A DNA stretch of 64,000 bases from Candidatus Mesenet endosymbiont of Phosphuga atrata (GCF_964020175.1 NZ_OZ026541.1:1178001-1242000); one strand, 5' to 3'. Shown: positions 10,348 to 21,600, numbered from the stretch's first letter. Notes: generated by a model not told the origin, from the letters alone. Numbers and translations: made by a program.

Positions 10348-10797
10348 TTAAGTTATTTGAAGGTTATAAATTTCCTTGCGTGCTAAGCAATCAGCTTCCT
10401 CGTTATACTTATGACCGGCGTGAGATTTAATCCAATACCAATTAATACTATGTTTTGTAGTTACTTCATCTAATTCCATCCACAGCTCTAAATTTTTTAC
10501 TTTGAGATTTTTAGATGTCCTCCAATTGTTTATCTTCCATTTTTTTATCCATTCCGTTATTCCATTTTTAACATAAGTACTATCAGTATATATGTTCACT
10601 CTACAAGGAGTCTTTAGAGCCTTTATGCCACTGATTACTGCTTTTAATTCCATTTTATTATTTGTTGTATTTTCCTCTCCTCCGCAAATATCTTTTCTTT
10701 TATCATTAAACAATATTATAGCTGCCCATCCACCTGGTCCTGGGTTGCCAGAACAGGCACCATCAGTATATATTGTGACTTCTTTTTGATCGTTCAT
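10348..10797 (-). CDS. rnhA: Ribonuclease HI
   Basis: RNase HI degrades the RNA strand of RNA-DNA hybrids. The 149-residue product carries all four acidic catalytic residues: D12 in YTDGACSGNPGPGGW, E51 in NNKMELKAV, D73 in YTDSTYV and D137 in EEADCLAR, with SHAGH at 126-130. Length matches the E. coli enzyme (155). Its ATG overlaps the stop of the upstream cdsA by 4 bp, which implies translational coupling. Confidence 0.95.
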   Translation of the reverse strand: MNDQKEVTIYTDGACSGNPGPGGWAAIILFNDKRKDICGGEENTTNNKMELKAVISGIKALKTPCRVNIYTDSTYVKNGITEWIKKWKINNWRTSKNLKVKNLELWMELDEVTTKHSINWYWIKSHAGHKYNEEADCLARKEIYNLQIT

Positions 10798-11438
10798 AAT
10801 AAGCTAGAGAAATTTTTAAGATAAATAGCGACAAGAGGTGCAGTAAATATAAAACCGTCAACACGATCAAGCAGCCCTCCATGTCCAGGTATAATGTTGC
10901 TAGTATCTTTTACTCCACAAATCCTTTTAATTGCGGATTCAGTAAAATCTCCAAGCTGTGCAACTATTGCAATGACAAAACCTATAATGAGAGAGTGAGG
11001 TATTGTAAATAATCTAAAGAATATTGATGTTAAGCAACTTACAGCAATGCTAGCTAGAATAGCTCCAGCAAGCCCAGACCAAGTTTTATTTGGACTTATC
11101 ATTGGACAAATTTTCCACCCTCCTAAGCTTTTACCAACAAAATAAGCTCCAGTATCAATGCTCCAAATGCTAAAAACAAGCCAAAGCAATAGAATAATTC
11201 CGTTCTGTAAGTTGTACAAGTATATCAAAGACGCATTTGGCAGTGCAATTGCAATCAACCCTAAAGGATATAGTCTTTTTTTGCCTTTTGTAACTTCATG
11301 CCATTCAAAAGCAGATAAAACAGCTATAGATAAAATAAGCAAATAGAATGACAAATTTCCAAAATATAAGGCAAGCAACACTATCACCAACATAACTATA
11401 GATGATAATACCCGAGTAACTAAGTTATTACTTATCAT
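10794..11438 (-). CDS. cdsA: Phosphatidate cytidylyltransferase
   Basis: CdsA makes CDP-diacylglycerol from phosphatidate and CTP at the inner membrane, the branch point of phospholipid synthesis. The 214-residue protein is almost entirely hydrophobic helices. The family signature is present near the C terminus, with GVKDTSNIIPGHGGLLDRVD. The segment SPNKTWSGLAGA is the conserved middle motif. It is shorter than E. coli CdsA (285), mainly at the N terminus, as is usual in Rickettsiales. It heads the apparent cdsA-rnhA-yhdP-like group. Confidence 0.93.
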   Translation of the reverse strand: MISNNLVTRVLSSIVMLVIVLLALYFGNLSFYLLILSIAVLSAFEWHEVTKGKKRLYPLGLIAIALPNASLIYLYNLQNGIILLLWLVFSIWSIDTGAYFVGKSLGGWKICPMISPNKTWSGLAGAILASIAVSCLTSIFFRLFTIPHSLIIGFVIAIVAQLGDFTESAIKRICGVKDTSNIIPGHGGLLDRVDGFIFTAPLVAIYLKNFSSLL

Positions 11439-11657
11439 ATTCCTCTCTCTTTGTTTCTAAAGTTTCTTTGAAAATCTAACTCAGAATCATAACCTAAACT
11501 GTATTAAGGATATGTTTAAAACCATGCAAAGTATAGCAAAACGCAAATTTTCCTGATTTTGATTTATTATATTTTTAGTTAACGGTTGGATTTATTATTA
11601 AAAACAACTTAAAGCTTTTTTTTATGTCATAAGAACATTATAGTGTAAATTTTGCAC

Positions 11658-13361
11658 ATGGATATATTTAGCAGAATTAGAGATTTTATCCTAAAAAAGA
11701 TAGGTGAACTAAAAGATTACAGCTATGATGCTCAAAGCATAGTAGTTGAGCCACCAAATAATGAAGGCCATGGTGATGTATACACCAATGCAGCGTTGAT
11801 TTTAGGGAAAATAGAGAAAAAAAATCCTATGGAAGTTGCTAAGGTTTTAGTAGATGTTCTTAAACCTTCTGACGTGATTGCAAGCATTGACATAGCACCA
11901 CCTGGATTTATTAATATGCACTTAAAGCAAGACGTATGGCTTAATGTTTTAAGGGAGGTTAATACGCTCAAAACAGATTTTGGCAGCTCAAATATTGGTA
12001 ATAATCAGAAAATTAATATTGAGTTTGTATCTGCAAATCCAACAGGTCCACTGCATATTGGGCATGCAAGGGGAGCAGTATTTGGCGATGTTTTGGCAAG
12101 GTTGCTCAAAAAATCAGGTTATGATGTAACTAAAGAATATTATATCAATGACGCTGGCGTGCAGATAAATCAGCTGGTGCAGTCGGTTTACTTAAGGTAT
12201 AAAGAAGCACTCAAGGAATCTGTAAATTTTGATGATATCCAGTATCCCGGGGAATATTTAAAGCCAGTGGGTGAAGGGCTTGCAGCAAAGTATGGTAAGG
12301 AGTTATCGGTAGAGCAAGACTTTGAAAAAATTAAAACTTACGCTTTAGATTATATCATTAGATTAATTAAAGATGATTTAAATTTACTGGGGGTAGAACA
12401 TGATGTTTTTACGTCAGAATATGAACTGCAAAAAAGTGGTATTGTTGAAAAAAGTATAAAGATATTATCTGATAAGGGTTTAATATATCACGGGTGCCTG
12501 GATAAACCAAAAGGGAAAGAAGATCCAAACTGGAAACCAAGAAAGCAGATGCTATTTAGCTCTACTAATTTTGGTGATGACGTTGATAGGCCACTACAAA
12601 AGGAAGATGGTAGCTGGACATATTTTGCTACAGACATTGCTTATCATTTTCATAAGATCTCTCGCAGGTTCAATCAAATGATAGTCGTACTTGGAACCGA
12701 CCATGCAGGATACACTGGAAGGCTTAAGGCAATAGTTGCGGCACTCAGTGAAAGTAAAGCAAAAGTAGAAACAAAACTTTATAATTTAGTGAAATTTTTA
12801 GACGATGGAAAGCCAGTTAAAATGTCAAAAAGAAAAGGAAATTTCCTGACAGTTAAAGACGTAGTAGAGGAGGTAGGGAAAGATATAACTAGGTTTATAA
12901 TGCTAACTCGCAAGAACGATGTGCCTTTAGATTTTGATTTTATTAAAGTTAAAGAGCAATCGAAAGACAATCCAATATTTTACGTACAATATGCACATGC
13001 AAGAGCCCATTCACTGATGCGTAGAGCTCCAAAGTTACTACCTAAGAGCGAGATAGATCTATCACTTCTTTCTTCTCATGAGGAGTTGTTATTGATAAAG
13101 ACACTAGCAAAATGGCCACAGGTAGTAAAATCAGCTGCAAAAGCATATGAGCCACACAAAATTAGTTTTTACTTAACTGAAGTAGCAGAAAAATTTCATG
13201 TTTTATGGGGATACGGCAGTAAGAATTTAAATATGAAATTTATAATCGATGATAATATAGCACTTACATCTGCGCGAATTTTTCTGGCACAAGCAGTCGC
13301 CAGCGTGATTGCTTCAGGTTTGTCAGTTTTTAACATAGAACCACTGGAGGAAATGAGGTAA
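11658..13361 (+). CDS. argS: Arginyl-tRNA synthetase
   Basis: A class I synthetase charging tRNA-Arg. The product has the N-terminal Arg-tRNA-binding domain (about 1-90), the HIGH motif in LHIGHARGAVFG, the KMSKRKGNF loop, and the C-terminal all-helical anticodon-binding domain. I place the start at the ATG at 11658, giving 567 residues; an in-frame TTG at 11652 would add two residues. There is no clear Shine-Dalgarno sequence. The gene is divergent from cdsA with about 220 bp of AT-rich intergenic sequence. Confidence 0.96.
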   Translation: MDIFSRIRDFILKKIGELKDYSYDAQSIVVEPPNNEGHGDVYTNAALILGKIEKKNPMEVAKVLVDVLKPSDVIASIDIAPPGFINMHLKQDVWLNVLREVNTLKTDFGSSNIGNNQKINIEFVSANPTGPLHIGHARGAVFGDVLARLLKKSGYDVTKEYYINDAGVQINQLVQSVYLRYKEALKESVNFDDIQYPGEYLKPVGEGLAAKYGKELSVEQDFEKIKTYALDYIIRLIKDDLNLLGVEHDVFTSEYELQKSGIVEKSIKILSDKGLIYHGCLDKPKGKEDPNWKPRKQMLFSSTNFGDDVDRPLQKEDGSWTYFATDIAYHFHKISRRFNQMIVVLGTDHAGYTGRLKAIVAALSESKAKVETKLYNLVKFLDDGKPVKMSKRKGNFLTVKDVVEEVGKDITRFIMLTRKNDVPLDFDFIKVKEQSKDNPIFYVQYAHARAHSLMRRAPKLLPKSEIDLSLLSSHEELLLIKTLAKWPQVVKSAAKAYEPHKISFYLTEVAEKFHVLWGYGSKNLNMKFIIDDNIALTSARIFLAQAVASVIASGLSVFNIEPLEEMR

Positions 13362-13362
13362 T

Positions 13363-13391
13363 TTGACAATTCTTAAGTTAAGATTTATACT
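13363..13391 (+). promoter_or_regulatory. Sigma70-type promoter
   Basis: A perfect -35 hexamer TTGACA (13363-13368) is followed after 17 bases by TATACT (13386-13391), one mismatch from consensus. It begins one base after the argS stop and would start transcription about 30 bases before the ATG of the gene at 13427. Confidence 0.65.
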
Positions 13392-13426
13392 TAAGTATTA
13401 AGTTTTTATGTAGTAATGGGGGATAC

Positions 13427-14380
13427 ATGAAATCTATTCAAAAATATCTTAAGAAAAAAACAGCAGATGGAACAGTATCTAAAGTTGCAGGTGCAACACT
13501 TGCGCTATTCAGTCTTGCATATTTTATTTCATCAATTTTACTATTAGGAGCAATACAAGCTGGTAATCGTAGAAAAGTAGATTTGAACTTTTTGAAAGAT
13601 GCAATAGGTTCAATGACCTGCTTTTATATTATAGCTTCATCAGTTATCTTAGCGGTTTTGATTTCTAGTTTTATATTTCATAAAGTTAAGGCAAAACGTT
13701 TAAACTGTAATAGTGATCTTCTTAATAAAACTAAAGAGCTGTTATTAAGTGATAGTAAGAAAGATAAAATAGAAAAAGTAACTATAAGCTTAGGTCATAA
13801 TGGCCTTGTGATAAGGCCAAGTAAAAATGAAATAGAGATACCAGTTGTACAGGACAATACAGAAAATAAAGGGTTAACAGAGATAGATAATAAACTATTT
13901 GAAGGAGTAACTTTTACTATTACTCAGCCATTTTTTGGGTCAAGTAAAAATAAAAGTATATACCCTGAGGTAATAGGTTCTCAGAGAGCATATAATATTA
14001 TAAACGAAATTAATGGATCGAAAATATTTTTCTTTAAGAAAACAGATCATGACAAATACCACAATAGTGATTCTTATAATGTGAGATATCAGTATGATAC
14101 AGCATATTTATCAGATGAGAAAACCCAAAAATCAGCTGATAAAATTTTCAAATTCACTAAATTATACAACATAAACTCTATTAAATTCCATTATGCAGAC
14201 TGCTCATCTACAGAAGTTAAGCTTAAGTTAAAAGAAGAGCCAGCAGCGGATATGGAGTTATGTGAGTATATAAATGCTAGTATAAGTACTATGCCAGCTC
14301 CTGCACTTGAGAAATCAAAAATTGCATTTATTCCAGCAATAGCAGGGAATAAGCCTATTTTTATTGGTGAAGTTCTATAA
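13427..14380 (+). CDS. Two-TM hypothetical protein
   Basis: I do not recognise this 317-residue protein. It has two hydrophobic helices at about 21-43 and 62-84, leaving a short basic N terminus and a long soluble C-terminal domain of about 230 residues. The C-terminal domain is Lys- and Ser-rich and has no motif I can name. A strong ribosome-binding site (GGGGG at 13418-13422) precedes the ATG, and a near-consensus promoter lies just upstream, so it should be well expressed as a single-gene unit. The architecture resembles that of the gene at 33659. A membrane-anchored accessory or host-interaction role is a guess. Confidence 0.6.
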   Translation: MKSIQKYLKKKTADGTVSKVAGATLALFSLAYFISSILLLGAIQAGNRRKVDLNFLKDAIGSMTCFYIIASSVILAVLISSFIFHKVKAKRLNCNSDLLNKTKELLLSDSKKDKIEKVTISLGHNGLVIRPSKNEIEIPVVQDNTENKGLTEIDNKLFEGVTFTITQPFFGSSKNKSIYPEVIGSQRAYNIINEINGSKIFFFKKTDHDKYHNSDSYNVRYQYDTAYLSDEKTQKSADKIFKFTKLYNINSIKFHYADCSSTEVKLKLKEEPAADMELCEYINASISTMPAPALEKSKIAFIPAIAGNKPIFIGEVL

Positions 14381-14407
14381 ATTTGATGTTTTTATATAGA
14401 AGCTATT

Positions 14408-15403
14408 TCAAGATTTATAAACATCAGTCCAAAGCTCATCAAGAACTGGTTCTTCACTGTTTTGAGCAAAATTTGCAATTTCTTGTACAGTGTTTCGTAT
14501 TTCTCTATCATACTTATTACATTCTTCTTCGGAAGCAATTTTATTGCCTATAATATATTGTTTTAAACTTTCTATAGGATCTTTATTTTCCTTAATATAT
14601 TCAACTTCTTCTTTTGAACGATATTTTGCTGGATCTGACATAGAATGACCGCGATAACGGTAAGTTTTTGCTTCTAAAATAATAGGGCCCTTGCCTGAGC
14701 GACAATGCTCAGCAGCTTCTGCTGCAGCTGCAGCTACCGCAAAAAAATCCATACCGTCTACTTTATGTCCCAAAATGCCGCAACTTTCTCCTCTTTTATA
14801 TAAATCAGTAACTGCAGCAGAGCGCTCAACTGAAGTTCCCATGGCATATTCGTTATTTTCTATAATGTAAACTATGGGTAATTTCCACAGAGATGCCATA
14901 TTGAACGCTTCATATACTTGTCCTTGATTTACTGCACCGTCACCAAGATAAGTGAAGACTATATTGTCATTTTTGTTTATATTATTATCTCTCTTATATT
15001 TATTGGCAAAGGCTATGCCAGTGCCAATAGGGACTTGTGCTCCAACTATTCCATGCCCACCGAAAAAGTTTTTTTCAACATCGAACATGTGCATAGATCC
15101 TCCTTTGCCTTGAGAACAACCAGACTTCTTACCAAGTAGCTCTGCCATCACGGCTTTTGCATCTGCACCACATGCAAGCATAAGTCCATGGTCCCTATAA
15201 CTTGTGATAGATGAATCTCCAGTTTTTACTGCCTGCCGCATACCTATAGCCACTGCCTCTTGTCCTATATATAAATGACAGAAACCCCCTATGAGACCCA
15301 TTCCATATAATTGACCAGCTTTTTCTTCAAAACGACGTATAAAGAGCATATCAGTATAAGCTTTTACTATTTGTTCTTTCCCCAAATTGTTGTGTTTTTT
15401 CAT
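14408..15403 (-). CDS. pdhA: Pyruvate dehydrogenase E1 alpha subunit
   Basis: E1 alpha decarboxylates pyruvate with thiamine diphosphate in the pyruvate dehydrogenase complex. The 331-residue product has the ThDP-binding motif running from GDGAVNQGQVYEAF to IIENN. It also has the conserved phosphorylation-loop-like segment YRYRGHSMSDPAKYR and RRFEEKAGQLYGMG near the N terminus. No E1 beta gene is adjacent. The gene converges on the hypothetical gene at 13427. Confidence 0.95.
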   Translation of the reverse strand: MKKHNNLGKEQIVKAYTDMLFIRRFEEKAGQLYGMGLIGGFCHLYIGQEAVAIGMRQAVKTGDSSITSYRDHGLMLACGADAKAVMAELLGKKSGCSQGKGGSMHMFDVEKNFFGGHGIVGAQVPIGTGIAFANKYKRDNNINKNDNIVFTYLGDGAVNQGQVYEAFNMASLWKLPIVYIIENNEYAMGTSVERSAAVTDLYKRGESCGILGHKVDGMDFFAVAAAAAEAAEHCRSGKGPIILEAKTYRYRGHSMSDPAKYRSKEEVEYIKENKDPIESLKQYIIGNKIASEEECNKYDREIRNTVQEIANFAQNSEEPVLDELWTDVYKS

Positions 15404-15519
15404 CGATATATTCCCTAAATATTATTTGCTTACTTCTGTAGCATAATAAAAAAAATCAAGTTTTATATTCGCTAATAATTTAGTATAACTAAAGTTATAA
15501 AAAAGTTCAGGAAATATTT

Positions 15520-15948
15520 ATGAGTTATTATCATTGGATTGAAGCGTTTCATATCATTTCAGTAATAATGTGGATGGCTGGTATGTTATACCTGCCACGG
15601 CTTTACGTGTATCACACAGAAGTCAAGCCCGGTTCTGAAAGTGATAATATGTTGAAGGTAATGGAAAGAAGACTGCTGCGATATATTATAAACCCAGCTA
15701 TGATTTCTACTTTTCTCTTAGGTATAATGCTGATCAGTATTAAAAAAGTATACTTTGAGACATGGTTTCACATTAAAGCCTTTGCTATAATTATAATGTC
15801 AATAATTCATATGTTGTTCGCTAAACATAGAAAAGACTTCGAAAGAAATATTAACAAGAAGTCTCACATTTATTTTCGAGTTTTAAATGAAATAGTAACG
15901 GTGCTTATAATAATAATAGTGATAATGGTTGTTGTCAGGCCATTTTAA
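15520..15948 (+). CDS. hemJ: Protoporphyrinogen oxidase HemJ
   Basis: HemJ oxidises protoporphyrinogen IX late in heme synthesis and replaces HemG/HemY in most alphaproteobacteria. The 142-residue integral membrane protein has four hydrophobic helices. The conserved first helix has the sequence AFHIISVIMWMAGMLYLPRL, with H11 as the expected heme-ligand histidine, and the segment YHTEV follows. Length is typical. It stands alone between pdhA (divergent) and tRNA-Ser. Confidence 0.88.
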   Translation: MSYYHWIEAFHIISVIMWMAGMLYLPRLYVYHTEVKPGSESDNMLKVMERRLLRYIINPAMISTFLLGIMLISIKKVYFETWFHIKAFAIIIMSIIHMLFAKHRKDFERNINKKSHIYFRVLNEIVTVLIIIIVIMVVVRPF

Positions 15949-16076
15949 TTATTGTTATAAGATAGCTGGTCTAGGTAAGAAACTTTATCTCAGTAACTAA
16001 AACATTATAGGGTATAAACTTATTTAAGTAAGTAGAAAAATTTTATATATATTAATAAATATATATAGCCCTTACA

Positions 16077-16163
16077 CGGACGGAGTAGGATTCGAACCCA
16101 CGGCATGCTCACACATGCGTCAGTTTTCAAGACTGGTGCCTTAAACCGCTCGGCCATCCGTCC
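16077..16163 (-). tRNA. tRNA-Ser (UGA)
   Basis: Read on the minus strand, the 87-base sequence folds as a class II tRNA. The acceptor stem is GGACGGA (from 16163) paired with TCCGTCC, with discriminator G at 16077. The D-arm includes GCCGAGCGGTTTAAGGC. The anticodon loop CTTGAAA gives anticodon TGA, and there is a long variable arm and a GGTTCGAATCC T-arm. CCA is not encoded. Confidence 0.95.
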
Positions 16164-16213
16164 ACTTCTTTTCTTATCATAATATTTAATTTTAGACAAT
16201 ATCAATCTTGAAG

Positions 16214-17455
16214 CTACTTATAATCTTTGCACATTGCTGTAGTTCTAACATTAGCCAGCTCTATACTGGAACTTGGCTCTGTTGTGATAACATTACTTGT
16301 ACTTAATGGTTTCCAGCCTGATAAAAAAGGAGCTTGATACGTTGATGCTACAGCAAAATTATGCCTAATAGCATTATCTTTCCACCTTCCACAAGCAACA
16401 ACATCTGCAAAAGGAATATCACCTATGAAAATACTACCGCTACCATTAGCTATATTAATCTTTCCTTGTTGATAAGCTTCTAAGTACTTATCACTTACCT
16501 TGACATCACCATTTGCATCTATTCTTGTCTCTATTTCTTCATCCTTATATATTATTTTCTCTCTTTTTCTTTCATGAATAGTATAAGATGTCCACCTACT
16601 TATCAAAAACATATGACCTTCAGTTACAACATAATTTCTCTTTATCTTTAATTGCTCTATAGTCTTTCCTACTTGGTATTCTCTACCTCTATCATCAGTA
16701 GTAGTTTTTTCTATTGAATGATTAATACCAATATATTCTATATATCCGCTTCCGCTTTTCTCCTCCCCTTTATGTTGAATGTCAAATGGTATTTTTAAGA
16801 TTAGCTGCTTTTCAGTGTTGTAATATTTATTAAATAATTTATATACTTGGTATTTATCATATAATTTATCAAAACTCAACTTTTGCCCTACTCCTATTAT
16901 TACCTTAGGTACTTTTATAATTAGTCTTGAATGTTGCGTAATGTCGTTAATTTTTAATGTTTTTGACTTTTCTAAAGATTTGAGAAATTTCATAAACGAT
17001 TTTTTTCCATCATATGCTAACTCTGTCTCAATAGTATTACCTACAAATAAATGCTGTTGTAGTTGTGGTAAGGTAGTAACAATTTCAACTGTAACTGGAT
17101 ATGCATAGACCTCCTCATTATTAAGAACGTGGTGAGCACGGCCACAATGAGCAACACATGGTGGCAAACAACAGCTCGCAGTTCCACAAGTTGCACCAGC
17201 AATAGCAATTTGCGATATGCCTGTAGCTAATCCAAAAATAACAGCGCTAAAAAGTGCTATAGGTACAATAATAAGACTTATTGCAGTCTTACTTGCCCTT
17301 GTTCCTCTCTCTCCAAAGCAAAAATCAACAACATGGTTTTGGTAAAGATCGGATTCAAGTCGACTTGTCAGAACAATAAAGTTTTTCTCCTTATATACTT
17401 TTTTCCCTATTGTATAGAGTATGTCATATTCTTTTCCCTCAACATAGTTAGTCAT
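16214..17455 (-). CDS. Hypothetical membrane protein with Cys cluster
   Basis: I do not recognise this 413-residue protein. Residues 1-55 are soluble. A hydrophobic stretch at about 57-88 is followed by a cysteine cluster (C90, C95, C96, C100, C104). About 300 residues of soluble, Lys/Thr-rich, beta-type sequence follow. A strong ribosome-binding site is present (GGGGG, complement of 17464-17468). It sits between tRNA-Ser and obgE on the same strand as both, with a gap of about 80 bp to obgE. A Wolbachia-specific surface or effector-type protein is possible, but nothing in the sequence proves it. Confidence 0.55.
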   Translation of the reverse strand: MTNYVEGKEYDILYTIGKKVYKEKNFIVLTSRLESDLYQNHVVDFCFGERGTRASKTAISLIIVPIALFSAVIFGLATGISQIAIAGATCGTASCCLPPCVAHCGRAHHVLNNEEVYAYPVTVEIVTTLPQLQQHLFVGNTIETELAYDGKKSFMKFLKSLEKSKTLKINDITQHSRLIIKVPKVIIGVGQKLSFDKLYDKYQVYKLFNKYYNTEKQLILKIPFDIQHKGEEKSGSGYIEYIGINHSIEKTTTDDRGREYQVGKTIEQLKIKRNYVVTEGHMFLISRWTSYTIHERKREKIIYKDEEIETRIDANGDVKVSDKYLEAYQQGKINIANGSGSIFIGDIPFADVVACGRWKDNAIRHNFAVASTYQAPFLSGWKPLSTSNVITTEPSSSIELANVRTTAMCKDYK

Positions 17456-17536
17456 TTATCTATCCCCCTTTTTGAGCTGAATCTATTCTAATATGGATAT
17501 AAATGCAATCACTAAATAAGCAAATTTTTTGCTTTA

Positions 17537-18556
17537 TTAGCTATATTTATAAGGATCAAACACTTGATTTGTAATTTCTACCTTACTATTTTTTAGATTC
17601 TCATTTAATAATCTTAAAACTGGTTTAAGGTCATCGTTGAGTGATAAAGCATATACCTCTTTAACACAATTGTTTAGGATGCTTTTTTTAGCTTTAACTG
17701 CTTGTGCATCTAGAAGATCACATTTATTTAAAACTACAACTTCCTTCTTACCCATTAAACTTTCATTATAGAGCATTAGTTCATTGCGTATGCATTTATA
17801 ATCTGCAAGTACATCATCACTTGTGCAATCAATTAAATGCAGCAAAACCTGGCACCTTTCTATATGTTTTAAAAATTTATGACCAAGCCCCACTCCTAAA
17901 TGAGCATTAGCAATAAGACCGGGAATATCTGCAATGACTATTTCTTCATCATCTATACTAGCTACCCCAAGATATGGTCTTAAGGTAGTAAAAGGATAGT
18001 TATCAACTTTTGGCCTGGCATGAGAACAACGCGTTAGAAAAGTTGATTTTCCAGCGTTTGGCAACCCAATAATACCAACATCGGATAGTATTTTTAGTTT
18101 TAATACTACATATTTTTCTTCTCCTTTTTGGCCGCAAGTAAAATGTCTTGGTGCCCTATTAGTTGAAGTTTTAAAATGAGAGTTGCCTATTCCCCCTGAA
18201 CCACCCTTTGCTATCAAAAATTGCTTATTTATCTCATCAACGTCAGCAATGATAGTATCTTCTTCTATAACTTGCGTACCGACTGGCACTTTAATTATTA
18301 TATCTTCTCCAGATGGACCAGACCTATCTCTTCCTGCACCATTTTTCCCATTTGGAGCTTTAATATGTTGATTATAACGGAAGTTAAGTAAGGTATTTAA
18401 GCCTTGATCTGCAACAAAAATAATATCTCCCCCCTTACCGCCATTGCCACCATCTGGACCACCAAATTCAACATATTTTTCACGACGAAAACTTGCAGCA
18501 CCACTACCACCATTGCCAGCTTTTAAGTACACCTTAACTTCATCAATAAAGCTCAT
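17537..18556 (-). CDS. obgE: Obg-family GTPase ObgE/CgtA
   Basis: Obg is a ribosome-associated GTPase for 50S maturation and stress control. The 339-residue product has the Gly-rich Obg fold (1-157), with GGPDGGNGGKGGD and SGPSGEDI. The G domain follows with G1 GLPNAGKS at about 164-171, G2 in YPFTTLRPYLG, G3 DIPGLI and G4 NKCD. It is six bases downstream of eno on the same strand, so the two are probably co-transcribed. Confidence 0.96.
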   Translation of the reverse strand: MSFIDEVKVYLKAGNGGSGAASFRREKYVEFGGPDGGNGGKGGDIIFVADQGLNTLLNFRYNQHIKAPNGKNGAGRDRSGPSGEDIIIKVPVGTQVIEEDTIIADVDEINKQFLIAKGGSGGIGNSHFKTSTNRAPRHFTCGQKGEEKYVVLKLKILSDVGIIGLPNAGKSTFLTRCSHARPKVDNYPFTTLRPYLGVASIDDEEIVIADIPGLIANAHLGVGLGHKFLKHIERCQVLLHLIDCTSDDVLADYKCIRNELMLYNESLMGKKEVVVLNKCDLLDAQAVKAKKSILNNCVKEVYALSLNDDLKPVLRLLNENLKNSKVEITNQVFDPYKYS

Positions 18557-18562
18557 GAAAAC

Positions 18563-19798
<1,236 letters not shown>

Positions 19799-19867
19799 TT
19801 ATATAACTTAAAATGCCATACTAAAATGCATTATCTATACATATAAAAATAGTAAAGGGAATGGGAT

Positions 19868-20722
19868 ATGATACAAGATAAAAAATTAAATAAGTTAGAT
19901 TTAATATCAACATTGATTTTCATAGTAACTTTAGCAGCGATACTTTTTTTTGCAGGCATAAAAATAAATAGTGGAATTGTGCAATCTTTATTTCTTATAA
20001 CTGGAGCAGGAACACTGTTTTTAATGCTGACTGGGTATTTTATCAATAATCCTAATGAAGCAACGATAGTTGAGCTTTTTGGCCATTATATTGGAACTTA
20101 TTTTAACCCTGGGATTTTCGTTACAGTACCACTTTCTTCTAAATATCCTGTTTCTCTAAGATTTAATAGTATTAATACAGACAAAATTAAAGTTAATGAT
20201 GCAAATGGCAGCCCAATTGAAATTTCAGCAGTGATTGTATGGAGGGTAGATAGCCCAGCTAAGGCATACTACAACGTTAATGATTATATGCAGTTTGTTT
20301 CGGTGCAAAGCGAATCAGTAATAAGAGAGTTAGCAAGTAACTACCCATACGATAGTGAAAATGATGAGGAGTCTTTGCGCAAGAACTCAGATACTATTTC
20401 TGATGAGCTGAAGTCAATGTTGCAAAAGAGGTTAAGTATTGCAGGAGTGGAAATTATAGAAGCTCGTATATCACACCTTGCATATTCACCAGAAATTGCA
20501 CAAGCAATGCTTAGGCGTCAGCAAGCACATGCTATCACATCTGCAAGAAGGCATATAGTACAAAATGCTATAAGCATCACTGAGGAAGTAATTGAACATT
20601 TTGAAAAGAATAATGGGATACAATTAGATAGTAAAGAAAAGGCTCAACTAATTAATAACTTGTTAGTGACGTTAGTTTCAGAGCGTGATGTGCATCCAAC
20701 AATTAATTTACGCAGTGAGTAA
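19868..20722 (+). CDS. SPFH/band-7 membrane protein
   Basis: A 284-residue protein with two hydrophobic segments near the N terminus (about 14-33 and 38-58), followed by an SPFH/band-7 domain. The domain has GHYIGTYFNPGIFVTVP, then VIVWRVDSPAKAYYNV, and the later VEIIEARISHLAYSPEIAQAMLRRQQA, the usual prohibitin/flotillin end of the domain. A short coiled coil follows. Such proteins form large membrane-bound rings that cage proteases or membrane microdomains, but no protease partner is adjacent here. The ribosome-binding site is AAAGGGA. dapD follows 35 bp downstream on the same strand. Confidence 0.85.
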   Translation: MIQDKKLNKLDLISTLIFIVTLAAILFFAGIKINSGIVQSLFLITGAGTLFLMLTGYFINNPNEATIVELFGHYIGTYFNPGIFVTVPLSSKYPVSLRFNSINTDKIKVNDANGSPIEISAVIVWRVDSPAKAYYNVNDYMQFVSVQSESVIRELASNYPYDSENDEESLRKNSDTISDELKSMLQKRLSIAGVEIIEARISHLAYSPEIAQAMLRRQQAHAITSARRHIVQNAISITEEVIEHFEKNNGIQLDSKEKAQLINNLLVTLVSERDVHPTINLRSE

Positions 20723-20757
20723 CTAACGTTATTATACCTTAGGTAACTTAAAAAATA

Positions 20758-21600
20758 ATGGATCAAATAAAATTAGTCATAGAAAATGCATGGGAAAATA
20801 AAAACCATATATCAAATAATGCAGAACTTAAAGAAGCTATCCGAGAAACACTGAGTTTATTAGATGCAGGTAAAATTAGAGTAGCGGCAAGAGATAAGTC
20901 TGGATTATGGAAAGTAAATGACTGGACTAAGAAAGCCATACTACTTCATTTTCGTACTGTAGATTCATCACTCATAAATTTTGGTAATTCAGCAGCGAAG
21001 AACGAGAAAACATGGTGGTTTGATAAGGTTAGCAGTAAATTTGATAACTGGGATCAAGAGAAATTTTTAAAGTCTAAAATTAGATCCGCACCTAACTCTT
21101 TTGTTCGTTATTCTGCTTATGTTGGTGAAAACGTTGTGCTGATGCCAAGCTTTGTTAATGTGGGAGCATATATTGACTTTGGCACTATGATAGATAGTGG
21201 CGTAACTATTGGCAGTTGCGCACAAATAGGGAAAAATTGCCACATTTCAAGTAATGTAGTTATAGGTGGTGTGCTTGAACCTCTGCAGGCGACTCCTGTT
21301 ATTATAGAAGACAATTGCTTTATTGGAGCAATGAGCGGAGTAACTGAAGGTGTGATTGTTAGAGAAGGTTCAGTCTTAGCTATGGGCATATGTATTGGAG
21401 CATCGACCAAAATAATAGACCGCAAAACCGGTAAGATACATTATGGGGAAATACCTCCATACTCTGTAGTTGTTCCTGGTTCTATTTCTTCTGAAAACAA
21501 CGTTTCTCTTTACTGTGCTGTAATTGTCAAAAAAGTAGATGAGAAAACGCGCTCTAAAACTTCGATAAACGAACTGCTTAGAGAAATAATAGAAGCGTAG
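20758..21600 (+). CDS. dapD: Tetrahydrodipicolinate N-succinyltransferase
   Basis: DapD adds succinyl to tetrahydrodipicolinate in the succinylase branch of diaminopimelate and lysine synthesis. The 280-residue product has an N-terminal helical domain (about 1-95) and a left-handed beta-helix of hexapeptide repeats (about 100-240), with [20 protein letters not shown] and [21 protein letters not shown]. Length is typical. Together with lysA at 31770 it shows the pathway is kept. In Wolbachia this supplies meso-diaminopimelate for lipid II. Confidence 0.95.
   Translation: MDQIKLVIENAWENKNHISNNAELKEAIRETLSLLDAGKIRVAARDKSGLWKVNDWTKKAILLHFRTVDSSLINFGNSAAKNEKTWWFDKVSSKFDNWDQEKFLKSKIRSAPNSFVRYSAYVGENVVLMPSFVNVGAYIDFGTMIDSGVTIGSCAQIGKNCHISSNVVIGGVLEPLQATPVIIEDNCFIGAMSGVTEGVIVREGSVLAMGICIGASTKIIDRKTGKIHYGEIPPYSVVVPGSISSENNVSLYCAVIVKKVDEKTRSKTSINELLREIIEA

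Noticed and set aside
16020-16205. A 61-codon frame on the minus strand
   Set aside because: It runs through tRNA-Ser and has no coding signature.
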